Assembly (NCBI RefSeq): GCF_000524195.1 | Contig: NW_020170403.1 | Span: 1 to 64,000 of the forward strand | Origin: Echinococcus granulosus | Taxonomy: Eukaryota; Platyhelminthes; Cestoda; Cyclophyllidea; Taeniidae | DNA: 64,000 bases | Direction: 5' to 3' | Shown here: positions 50,841 to 63,978 of the stretch, one piece after another | Layout: each line of letters begins with the position of its first letter | How positions within the stretch are numbered: position 1 is the stretch's first letter | Program-made: the position numbers and the translations under genes | The notes under the pieces: generated by a model | The model's input: the letters and a program-made list of their open reading frames with translations, nothing else | Database searches by the model: none | Told to the model about the DNA's origin: nothing

Positions 50841-53741
50841 AATCAAGACAGTTAAGATTGCAAATAACTGTCTTTTACCGTTTCATAATCCACGTAGATA
50901 TCTTTCTTCCAAAGTATCGCCAAGATTTTGGGACACAACAAAAAAGTTTAACTTCAGTCGTTTGAAGTTCACTTTAGAGCGTTAGACTACTCGAAAGGAT
51001 GAAAATGGCAGTCAGTAAGAATTACACTTAGTGGAGGTAATCCCCTCTGCTGCTCGTCAACCGGAAATTCTTCAACGTCGAATATTATGCGTGAACATTT
51101 TATTCATTTCTTTATAAGCATTATTCAATTACCGCCAGTTTCGTGTTAATAATTCAATTTAGCTGAAGCACTTTTCTGATATTTGCTCATTTGACCACTT
51201 TCTTAATATAATCTCAGGCATGTTCTAGTAGTTTATAAAAGCCATTTTCGATAATAAGCCAAGAAAATAAATTTTAGTTTCTTTAAAAAGGATTTATTGC
51301 CCAAGTGCATGCCATGAGAATGTCAGAAAGAACTATTTTATTCTTGTCGAATCAAATTTGTGATGCCTCCTGGCTGAGATTAAAGGGGTATCTGCTCTTT
51401 TTCCCACTCATATCATATAACCCACAGCTTGATGTTGGTGACACCAGTGCAATTCATGGTCAGCACCACTGCAAGGGTTAATGCCAAATGATGCCATTTT
51501 GTGAAAGGTGACCATACATCGGAAATTAAGCATTGATTTGGAAACATGAAGTCCACATTTAGCTCTACTTCTTCCTGCCCTCCTGGTATTCTTTGTATGA
51601 ATTCAAACATGATCATTAGGTATTAAGCGATCGGTTTAGGAGGCAATACATTTGGTAATTTGCTCCGATCATTGCAGGATAAATTTGTAAATTATGATAT
51701 GGTCCATTGCCATTTCATTTTTAAGCAAGCTTCCTGGAATCATTTATGAGATTAGACTATTTTTAGCACTTTCTTAAATATGGTTTTCGTCGAGAGATCT
51801 AAGTAGTATGTTTATCTACTTATCAGTTTTATAGATATCAGGCCGTGACGACCATTTCACTTAGTTTAACGTCAGATTAGACTTTCTGTGCTGTTGTAGC
51901 AGAGAGTGGCTTAAAGCCAAAATCTCATAGTATCTTCAAAGAGAACTCATATGCCACATCAAATTGGTGACCTGATGATCCTAGGAGTAGTATTGGCGAG
52001 GTGGGCTAAACGATTAGCTGGACGCTGCTTATATGTCTTGAAACGCATCTCCAAGAGCGGACGAGTTAATAGTAAAGAGATTTTGGTGACTTTTGATGAA
52101 GCCATAAGTTATATACGTATAGAAGACTGTGAACGCTGACAGCAACACGATGACGGAACCGCGAGAAGGAAGGAGACCCACTGGTTAAGTATAAGTAAAT
52201 TGGTTGAGAAGGATAATCGTCGCAAATGTTATCATTTATATGCACCAAATTATGTTAATTTTTGTGTTCTCTATCCAAAAAGGCTCCCTTGAGACAGGTT
52301 TAGGCTTTCATTATAGGCACTGGATAGCGATAAAAAATTTGCGGTCTTTCTTATTTAATTATGCGATAAAAAATGGTGTCATCTTTAGATCTGTGGGAAC
52401 TGATGTAAGTCAAACCTAGATATAGCTGTTGTTCTACGGCAATTCTTTTATCAGTTTTCATTCTAAGCTATCCAAATTATCGCTACACAACTTTGTTTTG
52501 CATTCGAGACGCACCTTAGAATTTTCTCCTCCAAGGTCCTCCGCCATTTGCAATTAAACTTATTGGCATAGGGCTTCCACAAGTTGGATGACTGCAACAA
52601 ACTGTCTGCTTTAGAAAACTGCCATTTTTGGAATCATTTTGATTTTGTTGAGAGTCGCTTTCCCAAGAAAGGGATAAAAATAACGAACTCGGCTAGCTGG
52701 TAGCCAGAAAGTCAGCTAGCTCTGATCCAACGTATCCAACATTCCTCGAATTACGCCAAGTTGGAAGTAATAAACGTAGCCTTTTTAAAAATGAAAATAT
52801 TAATAAACATTTTGTCACACCACATATGCACGTAAAAACCCGTTTTTCTCACTGCAGCAGGCCAGAGTATTTGGCCTCTAGTAATAAGAAGCCTCCCATA
52901 ATGCGCTTTCTCGGTGAGAATGAGGACATTCCTTGTAGTTTTTTTTCATTTTCTCGAGATTAGCAATCATACATGTTTAAGACCACATCCTCTAGAAAAC
53001 ATGAGTAAGGAAAAGTTGGCACGCACATATTTTCGGACTAAGTAATTTTAGTAGAGGAATATGCCATTGTAATTTGATCATGTAGGCAGTGTTTCTTGAA
53101 ATCGTACTTTCAAAGTTTTTGAAATATTGTTTCCTAAGTCGTTATTTCAAAAAAAAACAAGTTTTTATTTAAAAAATGTCAAAATATGTACAAATTGATG
53201 GATGGATGTTTCCAACGCGAAGGGTAATTTTATGCCTTAGTGGAAATCGGTCCCTTTCGGGTAATGGGAGAAGTCTTGGTAAAGAGACACATTTCGAGAC
53301 CATAGTTGGAATTTTAACAATTTGCTACAAAAATAATTTACAAGGAAGCCTAAGGATTGCCACAATGATCATAAATCTAAATAGTTCGCAGGTTTGTAGA
53401 AGAAAATCGTAGCAGGAGGAAGAGCAACAACCGAATTACTGTTTGTTGAACGAATACTATCTGTCTTGATTTCGTATTAAGAAACAAGTAAAAAAAAAAA
53501 ATAATGATTTACACAAACAGGCTCTTATTCGTTGTACATATTCCGCGGTTTCTTGTAGTCTCAACCCCAAAACCAGGGCACTAAATATTAAAATGTTTAT
53601 ACTACAACTTTTGCTGGAAATAGTAGAGAATATTAGATTATTTCCAACAAAAAAATGTACGAGTGTATTTTTTTCCAGAAATGGCTTACACAACATATCC
53701 CTCTTGGTTCCTTTAAAAAGGGAAGAGTTATGATTGGTTAG

Positions 53742-53933
53742 GTCAAGGAGATTATGTCAAGTAGATCGTCACTGCTGTGACCTAGCCGTACCCTTTACCT
53801 GTCTGCAACCTCCGGGTCAAGAGACTCCTTCAGTTGTATTGAGAGATCCAGGCAATATAATAACACCTTATTACTTTGCCTCCGGCTTCGATAGGCAATC
53901 AACAGGATTGGGAGTTACCATCGAATACCACAG
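53742..53933 (+). CDS. Candidate exon, possibly CUB-like extracellular domain
   Basis: 192 nt between acceptor attggttag and donor GTAGTC: CQVDRHCCDLAVPFTCLQPP, SVVLRDPGNIITPYYFASGF and DRQSTGLGVTIEYH. The end (F-x-S-G-F...GLGV-x-I-x-Y) recalls the last strands of a CUB domain, and the cysteines fit an extracellular protein. The family call is tentative and other exons were not found. Confidence 0.38.
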
Positions 53934-55336
53934 GTAGTCTTTTGCAGAAGAAATAATTCAATGTAATCTTGCAAATTCAAAATGGAAAGTATGGGAGAGA
54001 AATTTAGATTATTGTAATAAGTTTAGTCACTCCTCATCTGCTATTAATCACGCATTTTCTGCTAATACTTCATTAGTTTTAGGCTCAAATGTAATCCCTA
54101 GAATGCTTTAGATGTTTGAAGCCAGCTAAACTTCGCCTAAAATAAAGTATTTTAACATCTTAAGCGTTCATTCAACGAGAGCTTTCTAAATGCTAGGATT
54201 AATTTATTTCAGTAGATGGACAGGACTTTTAAACGAATTAATGTCGCAAAGTTTTGAAACTTGTGTTGCCCTACTTATTAGTAATTCAGCCCGTTTAGTA
54301 AAATTATACCTTAGGTCACTCAGCTATTGATAAAAGTAGCGAAAAAAATGACCTATTTTATATAGAGCCCGTAGAGACACGCAAAACCCCTTAAAAAGCA
54401 CAGATCAAAGTATCATTCTACTGGCACGGTACTCCCCTTTTTGGTCCCTACCACTTTCCTCCTATTTGTAACCTGACCTATTCACACCTCATAGGTGTGA
54501 TTCAGGCTTCTGCAATTTACAAACCGAATTAAAGTCCCTTCCAATGATGGGTTCGAAAAAGGTTTTAAAATATTTGCTCAATGCAACCTGGAGGCGTGGT
54601 GTACAGCGTCAGAGCTAGCCATCCGAAAATGGTTTATAAAAATATGATTCCGATGAAAAAGACTTTGATTAGATTTGAGAAATATGTGTAGCCATTGTAA
54701 GTATTTTTCAAAACGACGCAGTTGCCAGTAATTGTATACCAAAAGTGATGAGACAGTTGGTTTACATCTACGCCGACTGGGAGGGAAAAGTCGGTTGTAC
54801 AGCTACTGGGAGCTGATGGATAAATCAGTCACATTTAAATGCTAGAGAGCAACTTCTTTCGCTCCATTAAAACGCATCGTTTTAAGATTTTTAACTGAAT
54901 GATAAGTGATGAGAATTGGTTTTTATAAGTTTTTAAGTTAAGCCATCCAGCCTACTATTGGTTATCTCTAATGCTCCAGTCACTGCCAACCCCCAAACTC
55001 CCAAGACACATACCCTCTTTTTATGCTTGGAGGCGTTGGTGCGACGGACTGTGCACTAAAAATTATAAATCAGCTGGAGGTCAATCCATAACTTTGATGG
55101 AGACTAATCCGCTCGACAAAGATGTATATGAAAAATATTTCCTTTGATAGCAGTCAGAACTAGTGAATTTGTTGGAAATCATGTAAGAATTTGGTCAAAA
55201 TGCGAAACTCCATATCTAACATCGCATGTCATGGAGAATATCTATAATAGGATGTTTTCCTTTTAAGTGGGTGAGTATACCTTCTGATATTCAACCTGGT
55301 AACGTTGATCAACTCTACTTGACATCAGCTTTTGGC

Positions 55337-55570
55337 ATTCACGTGATCACATGCCAAACGGAACAGTCAGATGGTTCCGAGACGAAAGGTAGATGAAATT
55401 TGAGGTAGCAAGTGATAGATTGTTCGATTACGTAGACTAAAGCTTTAATGAAGTAGAATTCATAGGTAGCTTTACCCTTGCTGGATGATAGTACTAGATT
55501 ACATTTCTGGTTATTTATACTACTTAACTGCCTTACGAAATATTCTTTATTCAATTCTTGCTTTAGAAAC
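55337..55570. repeat. Dispersed repeat C, copy 2
   Basis: Matches copy 1 with acgtgatcacatgccaaa ... ggaacagtcagatggttcc. The minus-strand peptide FVSEPSDCSVWHVIT corresponds to FIPEPTDHSTCHVIT in copy 1. Probably a decayed mobile element; no full-length frame. Confidence 0.55.
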
Positions 55571-58500
55571 TTTACTGTCCTTCAGAAGAATTGGGTTACC
55601 AAGACAATGATCGTTCCCCTTAGACTGAAGTTCTCGCCTATTCAAAGATAATCTTTAATTAAACGCCGGTCGACTATATTCGTGTCTTAAGCAGGGTAGA
55701 CATGAATTAATAGCATCTCTTCACAAAGGAAGGTCTTTTAGTACTTAAAAGGGACCGAGAGGGGTGTTGTCGAAAGGAAAAAACAAGCTTTCCAACCTCC
55801 CTTTCCTCCATTTAGCCTGAAAAGTCTATTCAGCAGCTCCCCTAAAATGTAAAGGAAGTGCAAATAAACAATTCTGCATTATTTGTAGATAAAGAAATGA
55901 TTGCCACTCATGAAGCTTATTCATGAGTGTATTTAAGTTTATGTGTGTTTGGTTGGTGATATTCTAGACACGTGTGATCGAAATGACATGTCGTTTTCAC
56001 TGCAGTACTGTGATAAGAAATGTAACCTTACGTGCTTTAAAGAGGCACAGTTAAGAATAATTTATCACTAGCAAGAAAATATTACAAAGTAAATATGACT
56101 GATTCGTTTAAATCACTGTAATTCTCACTTTCTTCGGCAAACATTGAACGGAGCTTGTAAACAGAAAATTGAACAATAGGATCAACCGCAGAACACGATT
56201 AAAAAGATTACATGCTATAGAAGGAAAGAAATTTAGAAAGCAAAGAAATCTTAAGACGCGGCTCCTGCCTCCGTGTTGAACAGGCCTAATTGCATTGCAT
56301 TTAGTCAATCTAGCGTTGTCTTGCAAGATGATTGGACACCTATTCCTGCTGGTCAGTCTCAGCTGCCAAATCAGCAGCTTCTTCTGCGCTCAATTACTAG
56401 TGACGGAATTGAGCAAGAAGAATTCGGGTGGCTGAATTCCAGAAAGTGTTGGATAATATGCATCGGAAACTGGAATACCAAACAGATATCCCAGAGTCCG
56501 GTGTAATCTATTAGGTGTAACCACCTCATGACTTACTGATTGTTCTTATTTAACGCTTGAGACTGCGTCCACGAAGTTGCATTGAACCCACTGGACTTAT
56601 GTGGAAGCATCTTCAAAGTGACTGGAAACCTAAGGGTGTGGTTTTAGAAGATAATAACGCTTTTTCAATAATCAAATGAATACAATGGAAAAGGGGACAT
56701 CTACTTATCACATATGATGAAAGCGAAATGAAGCTGGGGAAAAATTAAGCGCTACTTTAAAGCAAAAAGAATGTATTTTCACCCTTATGCCTTTCCTGAA
56801 GCTCATACAAAGGTATTGAGGCCAAAAAACCACACGCAATGATCGAAAATGCGCAGGCAAAAAAGTGTCAAGTTGTTGTTTCCTGTTGAAAATTTGAACA
56901 TCTTTATATATTCCCTGTAAACCCTTTTGTAGCTGTGCCCACCTGTGCGAGATTCAAAACCCAAATTTGGCAGTTATTGGCTTTGATCGGCAATTTTTCT
57001 CCTGCGCCACGCCTTATGGCGGCATTAGAAAATTCTTTTAGTGCCTATTCGGCGAAGTATTCTGGTTAGTTATTTACAAACCGTTCAAAAACTGTTGAAG
57101 GACTCCGGAAAATATAAGCACGGCCTGTCTCCGTCTTCTTTCTAGCGTAAGAAATGGTAAGCAAGGCAGATTTAAAAATGAGTAGTTGCAATAAAACCTA
57201 TCCCTCACAAAATCGAGGCTGTTTGTGCCATTATTTGGTATTCATCTCAAAATTCAGTCTTTTTATCAAAAAAGGCCTGCAAAAGTGAAGAAAATTTAGT
57301 GCCTTATGAAACAGGCAATAAATGTAGTTAGAGTGTCGAAGTGTCTTTATTAGAGTGAAGAAACTGCAGCACCTCCTTACAATACAATGGAGGGGAGTGC
57401 TCACGAAAAGATGTGCATACAATTTGGTGTAACTGTTGGTTACAAAGAGATCCTCTTTGGTTCCGCCCTAATAATTACCATTAATGGACTCCTATTGCAA
57501 AACGTGTAATTTAATGTTGGCTCCATTTTCTCTCATGAAGTTAAATAAACCCACTCCTTACAAACACGCCCTCTCTTCGATGCAATAAAGACACAACGTC
57601 TGCGAAAAACCCCAAAATTTCAAAAATTCTATTTGTCGAAGGCAATTTTTTGAATAAAACGTATAATTGCAGAGGGTTTGCGAAATGGGACCTCTTATTC
57701 CATTCGCACATCGCAGTGCCCCTCATTCCCCAAATTTCACAGTGATGTTTAGCAAACTTGGTTCTGCAAAGTTAGTTTTAGAATATATTAGTTCAAATAA
57801 TATTTTAAAAAGAGGTTTATTAAGCAGACTATGACACACATTCTCGCCCTAAGTCACGCGAAAGCACCATTTAGTTTATGATATACCACAAAATTTTAAG
57901 ACCGAATAAGGAGCTGTCGCTGTCTTTCCTCTTATTGCTTAAAACAAACTTAGCATTTAATTTGACTTGGAGTAAGCCTTTGTTCATCCTTAGAAAATTT
58001 CAAGCGAAAGAAATAAAAGGATAAGCTTCTTTTGTATCTATCTAAGGAACATCTAAAGCAGTAATGGTGCATAAACCCCTAGATTAGTTAAGTGCTTTTG
58101 TATTAAAGGCTAATTTTAAAATCGTGCGCCTGTTTCCGATTTTATGAGCAGGAAATGCTAGCTGAAAAATTGTTGAAGGTAATAAAGCCAAACAGAATAA
58201 ATGGTTGATATTTATTTGCTGTTTAATTGGTGCAAACTGATTTGCATTTAAAACAAATGACCTTGGGGTGAATATGCAAGGCTTTTGCAAGGTTTTTTTA
58301 AAGAAAAATAATTCAAAGCCATTAGGCAGCCCATTTTTAAATTTTAGATAGACGAAATCGCACTTCTGACGTTAAAAAGCTCTAAATTTTACTTGAGCTG
58401 CTTCTATATGTTCACAGCTTTTCATCAAGTGTAAGTTGGCCCTCAGTAACCGTTAGGTATGACCACTTCAATATGGAGTGTTATAACAAATTACCACGTT

Positions 58501-60946
58501 GTTATAATCTGCGTCGCCAACTTTTATAACCTAGCGTTACTGTTTCATCTGCTCTAGATGCTTTCAAACTCTCAATCCGATCCGCTGCGGATGAAGGCTT
58601 AAGGCCAAATGCCTTCATTTATCAACGAACAAGGCAACTAACTAGCAGAGGCTGTCGGTGAATGGGTGAATCCACGTCTCCAACTGAGTCACTCGGCAGA
58701 CCCGGTCATACCTACCTGTGGCGACTGATTGCCCATGGTCTTAGAAAGGTTTTTAAGGCATTTAAAGTGCAGCTAACACTATCTTAGCCAATCAGGAAGA
58801 GCGAAGCAAGAGAGAAGCGGATTCAGGAATGTTTGGGGAAATTGTCATGAAGGCGAAAACTTAGGGAACGTTCTCAAGGGGGGTGCAGATCGCCACTTTT
58901 TTGATTAACTTCGGTTGATGGAGATTACTAGTGGGAAAGTGCTCAAAAAGGCACTTTAAAAACATTAGTGCAAAAGTCCATTAAAGTAATTAACTTAAAC
59001 TGTAAGTTGAAAGCAACCAAATCTACTCCCCCTTTTAGGTGAAAAATGTAAATAATGTGAGTTGGTTCAACCTAGTCCAAACGTAGTTGGGAGTATTTAG
59101 GAGAAGTTTTCATGCAAATGTGTTTTTATCAAACGCCATTACCTGTTATTCCCTGATGGCTTTAAAAAGTGGAATGAGCTGCGAATTGCAGGGCTGCGCT
59201 TAATTTTTTTTCTGAGGCATCGAACCGTTTGCTAAGTTTACACTAGCGTGTAAGTAGAGAGAAGGCAAAAGACTTGTGCCTTTAAAGTCTCTTAGGCTTG
59301 AGACAAATTAGGAACAGCAAGATTGACTTAAGATTTAGAATTGGCATGCTTAGATTTTACGTGATTCTGTATTAAGAATATTTGCAACAAAGGACAACCA
59401 CATTACACAAACTCCCCTTCGAACTTACTAAGCCTCATCTAGACTTATCCAAATACAACTCAAAGTTTTAATAACTACTTCTTAACTCCTATTTTTGTAA
59501 ATTGTTGTGGAAAGTTCCGTTAAAAGAAGAGGCCTTTTAATTTAAACTTCCAAGTTATCTTTTGAGTGAAGAGGTGTGAGTACAGGACGCCTTACAAAAT
59601 CATGAAGATGTTATAAATGCAAAGTTTAGGCACATTTCAACTATGTGTATGTTAAACAATCGAAGATTTGCTGTATAAAGCCTACGAGGTCCAACAAAGG
59701 GGGACCCTTCACTTCCTTGCAAAGGCATAGTCTTACGTCGTCAAACTGGCTGACTGGGGTGAATGTCTAAAATGAATCTGAAAGTAAATGACATTTACCC
59801 GGATGGTGCAGCTAGATTCACTGTCTTTGGAAAGACGGTATAGCCAAAAGACTAATTAATTATTTATTAGAAAACAATTATTTATTGTTATTGTCAATTG
59901 TAATAATACCTTCTGAGGCTACATATATATTATTCGCCCAAGAACTACCTATTCCAATTTCGTAATTAGATGCTTCAAATATGTAAACGTTTTCTTTCTT
60001 CGTGTCTATACTTTCTCTACCAGCTTTAAATTGGTGCAAGAGTGGGATTTCCTTATCGTACCTGATGTCACAAATATGTGACATGCGTTCTTCATCAATT
60101 TCTTAAAACTGTTTTGATCGTAGTCTACCGCGGACAGATTGGATGGATTGAAAACGATTGACAAGAGACGTGTGCCGCCGCTAGTGTGTGGATAATGACG
60201 CTTTTTAGACGTTAGGTGGTAGGTGAATTTAGCAACCGGCTTCACAGCCGAACAGCAACATATCTGAACTTGTGTGGTCGGTTTACTTTTGAGCCCGTAG
60301 TAGTAGACGCGCTGATTAAATGGCGTCTTGAGTCACATTAGAGCTCCGATATTACTCTTAGAATTTCACAAGTTTTATGGTGTATATCTAACTTTTCTAA
60401 CAAAAGCGCAAATTTGTTTTAACAAAATCCAAAAAAATATTGTTGGTTATTTTAAACGAAGGCTATATATTCTTAGCTTAAAATGGCCAACTCAAAGGGA
60501 CTTGACATTCTACCGAACTGAAATGCTCTATCGGGAAGCACTTTTAGTGGGTAGTGCAGGGATGAGTTACCTTTCAGGAACTAAAATGTCTTTTTGAATA
60601 ATTTAACTGAATAAACCCTCATTTATTACTTCCCGTAAGAGAGTAAAATTGTACATTCACAAAGTCTCTACCAAAAACAGATTTGAGGCGTCAAAGGGTA
60701 TGAAATTGCATAAAAATAGTGTTTAAACTATGAAGCAAGCTCACTCGCATATTGAGTTTTGCGGTTTGTTAGTTAACCTACTGGAAAAGTCACACCAGTG
60801 TTGTGCATCGTATCATCTCTAGGGCGCAGTATCATCGATGGAATTGATTCTGTATTATTGTATAAGCCAAAAGAAATAACACTCTCACTATAATTGACCT
60901 GCCTCCACTCTTTGGATATCTCATTTTCCAACTTCCGGTCAAATAA
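55571..60946. other. Gene-poor stretch
   Basis: No confident gene. At 56305-56510 two overlapping frames both look coding (one with SITSDGIEQEEFG, the other with AEFQKVLDNMHRKLEYQTDI), but neither has clean exon boundaries. The remainder has only short chance frames. Confidence 0.4.
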
Positions 60947-61046
60947 NNNNNNNNNNNNNNNNNNNNNNNNNNNNNNNNNNNNNNNNNNNNNNNNNNNNNN
61001 NNNNNNNNNNNNNNNNNNNNNNNNNNNNNNNNNNNNNNNNNNNNNN
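60947..61046. other. Assembly gap (100 N)
   Basis: Exactly 100 N. The flanks show no inverted relationship and no coding sequence that I recognise. Confidence 0.97.
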
Positions 61047-63366
61047 ATTACTAAGATTGCGGATGGCGTTTGCTGACTTTACTGTAATCATTAAGCTCAT
61101 AAGTGGATTACTTTTTATGTATTACAAGGAGACCGAGCCCATTCCTAACTGCTTAAAGCTAAAGGCACTATACTCAAATTATTCAGAAAAGCCTACAAAT
61201 CACGTGAGTTGTCATTAAAGAAGCAACGTAGCAAATTTTAAAGAAGGAAGAGGAATGCCGCTCTAGTTCATCTTCATCTTCGTCTTCCATATTCTCCTTC
61301 ATTACTTATTTAAAGGATGATAGGCAGAACTAACCCGCGAGATTCTCTCTTCAGTTAGGATAGGGAAGAGTAAGGAAGGAAGGGGAGGTTATACTTCACC
61401 TCGCTCTCATTCTCTAATTTCCCCTTATATTTCTCCAAGCTCCGGGTAAGTACCATTTTTTCTTAGCATTTTCGTTAGAGAATCTCATGTAAAATAGAAG
61501 TCGCTCGGTTATGGGGTAAGTGTGAGGTACACGCAAAGGTATCTGTGACTGGGATGTTTGCCCTACTGACAAAGTATTCCGTAAACGTAGAAATGACAGT
61601 TGGCTTTGTAGCGTTTGGAACTGACTATAGACTGTAGCAATTAAATCATAGGATGAAATTTCTTGGATTAATTACGAAATCCGCCTTATTATGAATAACA
61701 ACTCACTGAGTTCAATTAAAGAAAACTTTGGCAAAATTAGGTTTTTGGGAGAATGCGAATTAATTTCGGAAAGCAAAATTTTATTTGAATCTATTGCACC
61801 TTCATTAAGTTTGATGTTTTTGTCTTTCCTTCAAAATGGCAGAAAGATTTATTGCCTTACTCACTGCGGTCACAATCTTTCCAGCAGAACATTTTAATAA
61901 CTTGCAGGACCCAGTAGTTCCAGGAGAGATGTAAAAGAAGGCATGGGAATTTTGGACCAGCCATCCTACATATGCATAGTATTTTCATCATATTAGCTGT
62001 ATACTTACAGCCCTCAAATAACGTGTGTCAGAAACAGTAGGTAAACTCACAAAAATTGTCGTCAACTTACCTCGATGTTTGTTGATTAAGTTGCAGAATT
62101 CCTACGCCAAAGTAGCCTTTCTAGATGCATTGGCTTGTTTTTCCACTTTACCTAAAAGTTCGTAGACTGGGATTATGGAGAATACAACGTATAAACTATT
62201 CCAAGAAGCCTTCTGTAGTTAGTTGCCTTTCATTACAAACAACAATACTTCACAAAACTTAACCGGAAATTGCATCACTTTTCTCCTGCAAAAAATTGTT
62301 TTCGAGCAGTTTGCAAACCCTGTAGTTAAGAATGCGAGCAGATAAGATCAAAAAATCAAGGAACGACTTCTTCACAAGCGAAGCAGTGCATATTTTGCGC
62401 TAAATGTGCTGCTCATTTTTTGTTGTCACAATGGAAAAACTGCATTTTTAGTCTTTATTTTTGAGAAAAGACGTCGCCGTGTAAGCTGTAGTAGCTGGAT
62501 GTTCTCCTTTTCCTGATAAGACACCAAGAGCACAAAACTCAAAGAAGAAATGGACGCAATCTACGAGGAATCAGCTTACACGAACTCCTTAGGCGAAGTC
62601 ATGCACTACAATGGTTTTAATTTACGCGTACCTTCAAGAGAATACTGGACATCCTTTGAGCAGTTCATCTATTATTCCTCTCAGTCCTGGAGATGGGAAG
62701 CCAATTAGCTCTTCAATTTTAAAGAAAAAAAAACCCATCAAACCTTAAATGGTGGTATGACAATTGTTTACGGAATAAAATTAAGCAAGATGGTGCAAAA
62801 AAGGGGCTTGTCACGAAGCATCAGAGACTAGCGCATTAATGCAAACAAGTAAGAACTTCATTATCCATTCACGCCACCTTCCAAGTTTGCAAGGAATAAA
62901 ACATTAATGAATAAACCTATCTGTAGTTCTAGTAAATAAATTATAAGCATTCTTCCTTTCAAAGGTTATCTCGGGGAGATGAGGTATTGCCACAATTAAA
63001 TAAACAAGCAAATGGGCAAAACACTTTCAGAATTTATTTTTATGCTAGCCCTTTATCAGGTTATTGCGTGACTAGACTCATTTTTAGTACAGGAAAATTC
63101 ATCAACTTGAATGAATTTTGAATTGCTTAAAGGGACTTATTCTATTTAATTTACAATGCCGATACCTCAACTGCTTAATCTGCTGACTTAAAACTAACAA
63201 AAATCTTGGTCCCGTTTTAGGTAGGAGACGTTATTTTTGTCTTAAAATTAGCTAAAAGACATAATTTTGGTTTTGTTCAAGATGTCTGTTCGACACAGCC
63301 AAAACAACTGGTACTTTTAACTAAGGAAATTGGTCCACCCTTTTTTTGAAATTACGAGCCTCTTGA
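61047..63366. other. No gene seen
   Basis: Short frames only (up to 68 codons at 61691-61897). A purine-rich stretch near 61365-61390 and a ttcatcttcatcttcgtctt run near 61268-61290 are the only visible sequence features. Confidence 0.4.
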
Positions 63367-63627
63367 GGACGTTGGCGCCAAATTGGAGTCTCAAACAAAC
63401 GTAGACCACGCGAAGTTAATCCTCCTAACCCTGATCTGCGGCATAATCCCATGATCAAGAGGACTCATTTTTCTCCCTACCAGCAATGTGGGACCAGATA
63501 TTCTGTCAAATTCTGTCTTCAAAATCGACACTATTGTCGTCAGTGCAGCACAATTAGGTACAAGGATAAGCACCATCATTTTCATCCATGCAATGCTGAT
63601 TCGGACACCGACAATCCCGTGAAATGA
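63367..63627 (+). CDS. Cys/His-rich C-terminal coding frame, possible zinc-binding protein
   Basis: 86 codons, open from just after a stop at 63364 to TGA at 63625. They include PPNPDLRHNPMIKRTHF, YQQCGTRYSVKFCLQNRHYC then RQCSTIRYKDKHHHFHPC. The spacing C-x7-C-x6-C-x2-C followed by clustered His and Cys suggests metal binding, somewhat like the Cys-rich ends of some transposases, but I cannot assign a family. The antisense frame is also open and hydrophobic, so only one of the two can be real. It would be the 3' end of a gene, with earlier exons unseen. Confidence 0.33.
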   Translation, partial: GRWRQIGVSNKRRPREVNPPNPDLRHNPMIKRTHFSPYQQCGTRYSVKFCLQNRHYCRQCSTIRYKDKHHHFHPCNADSDTDNPVK

Positions 63628-63846
63628 AGTAAAAACAAGCCTAAGGTCGTGCAAGTAGCCTAATTGTTTTTAGGCTAATGCATCTAGGCCTCGGAGCCAA
63701 ATTACCGCCCAGTTTAGTAGCCGTCTGGTGGGCTACATCAGGACCCCCCTTCAGCCATGACCATTACAAACTCAATGAATCACTATTCCACCAAATTACT
63801 CATACCTCCATCAATAATTGTGGTGACAAACTGAAATTTTCCTCAC

Positions 63847-63978
63847 ATCTGCAATGATATCCATCTTCCTGTGGTGCATCATTTGTTGGGGCGTACTACC
63901 TTTTGAAGGCTGAACCCAACCTCCATGGTCCCGTTGGTTGGAACGGTCAGGTTTGGACCGCATACCGATTGACACGGT
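63847..63978 (-). CDS. Splice-bounded exon of a gene entering from the right edge
   Basis: Exactly 44 codons between acceptor ctgattgcag and donor GTGAGG, phase 0 at both ends: TVSIGMRSKPDRSNQRDHGG, WVQPSKGSTPQQMMHHRKMD then IIAD. Polar, low-complexity, Met/His-containing. Continuation exons on either side were not identified. Function unknown. Confidence 0.42.

Noticed and set aside
51427..51584. Minus-strand frame with VELNVDFMFPNQCLISDVW
   Set aside because: Looks protein-like, but the donor is weak (GTTATA), several acceptors are possible and no linked exon was found.
51951..52139. 62-codon plus ORF beginning with ATG (RWAKRLAGRCLYVLKRISKS)
   Set aside because: Complete small ORF with basic composition, but no homologue, splice context or other support. 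Left as undecided.
54760..54830. Similarity to 36340-36400 (gccgactgggaggga versus gccaactgggaggga)
   Set aside because: About 25 nt of good match with little extension; could be chance or a tiny repeat remnant.
56305..56510. Possible exon with SITSDGIEQEEF and AEFQKVLDNMHRKLEYQ in two frames
   Set aside because: The two frames overlap and no splice or single-indel model gave a clean join. Could be a decayed gene, but not supported enough to list.
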